Shown here one piece after another: positions 63,935-64,000 of a DNA stretch of 64,000 nucleotides. The notes beneath the pieces are model-generated. The model was not told where the DNA came from. It saw only the letters and a list, made by a program, of their open reading frames with translations, and ran no database searches. The position numbers were made by a program, and so were the translations under genes. Positions within the stretch are counted from its first letter, which is position 1; each line of letters starts with the position of its first letter. Origin of the DNA: Heliobacterium chlorum (GTDB lineage Bacteria; Bacillota; Desulfitobacteriia; Heliobacteriales; Heliobacteriaceae); NCBI RefSeq assembly GCF_014502795.1, contig NZ_JACVHF010000011.1:61300-125299 (forward strand), in the 5' to 3' direction.

Positions 63935-64000
63935 TCAGGCAACCCTGACCTTCTTTTGAATGCGTAAAATTTCTTCGGATTTAGCATTCTTATTTCGCCA
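63935..64000 (-). CDS. Possible C-terminal end of a gene running off the window
   Basis: A frame open from base 64000 to a TGA at 63935 encodes 21 residues ending EEILRIQKKVRVA. It is basic and helix-like. It is too short for identification, and could be chance. The 63778-63934 stretch before it shows no gene. Confidence 0.25.
   Translation of the reverse strand, partial: WRNKNAKSEEILRIQKKVRVA

Overview
The window is about 64 kb of a low-to-mid GC Firmicutes chromosome, most likely an endospore-forming member of the Clostridia (Heliobacteriales/Peptococcales-like). The evidence is strong AGGAGG-type ribosome binding sites, frequent GTG and TTG starts, a gerKA-KB-KC spore germination operon, PdaA- and YjcZ-like sporulation proteins, DUF1540, DUF2512, DUF2642 and CBO0543 families, and a homocitrate synthase (nifV) at the left edge that points to nitrogen fixation. 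The genus cannot be fixed from sequence alone. I saw no rRNA, tRNA, CRISPR array, prophage or intact insertion sequence.

Layout. 0-3 kb: 3' part of nifV and an ABC-F ATPase. 3-6.2 kb: small sporulation-type proteins, a DUF421 membrane protein, and a polyferredoxin operon behind a Pho-box-like operator. 6.2-8.3 kb: a KimA potassium transporter under a c-di-AMP (ydaO) riboswitch. 8.5-10.9 kb: small genes and a short-chain dehydrogenase. 10.9-18.9 kb: a two-component system, a secreted duplicated-helix protein and an RND efflux pair; three promoters share 11-bp-phased direct repeats. 19-25.5 kb: a hypothetical protein, a cell-wall amidase, a hybrid kinase and xpaC-telA. 25.6-30.8 kb: a second RND pair with a divergent MarR regulator. 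30.9-38.4 kb: PdaA-like deacetylase, a second hybrid kinase, a TauE-like exporter, an Mn2+ (yybP-ykoY) riboswitch in front of an unrecognised membrane/zinc-ribbon protein, and a TerC protein. 38.5-47 kb: DUF89 protein, an SDH-type Clp-fold protease with a coupled small ORF, an Hsp20 protein, a HepT remnant, a TVP38 protein and the ger operon. 47-52.9 kb: an EAL-HDOD protein, a chemoreceptor and an orphan PTS enzyme I. 53-59.3 kb: a carboxypeptidase, a PTS IIA-like protein, a LysR regulator, NDH-2 and an iron alcohol dehydrogenase. Four intergenic sites here share a 17-bp motif at fixed distance from TATAAT, and two of the promoters also carry Rex-like boxes. 59.4-64 kb: a chemoreceptor, a lipoprotein deacetylase, arsenate reductase and tiny ORFs.

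The best-supported regulatory units are: (i) a BaeSR-like envelope-stress circuit controlling a secreted Spy/CpxP-like protein and an RND pump; (ii) a redox circuit combining a LysR-type activator motif with Rex boxes; (iii) metal and second-messenger riboswitches. Start codons were moved from the longest-ORF position wherever a Shine-Dalgarno sequence clearly selected an internal start.
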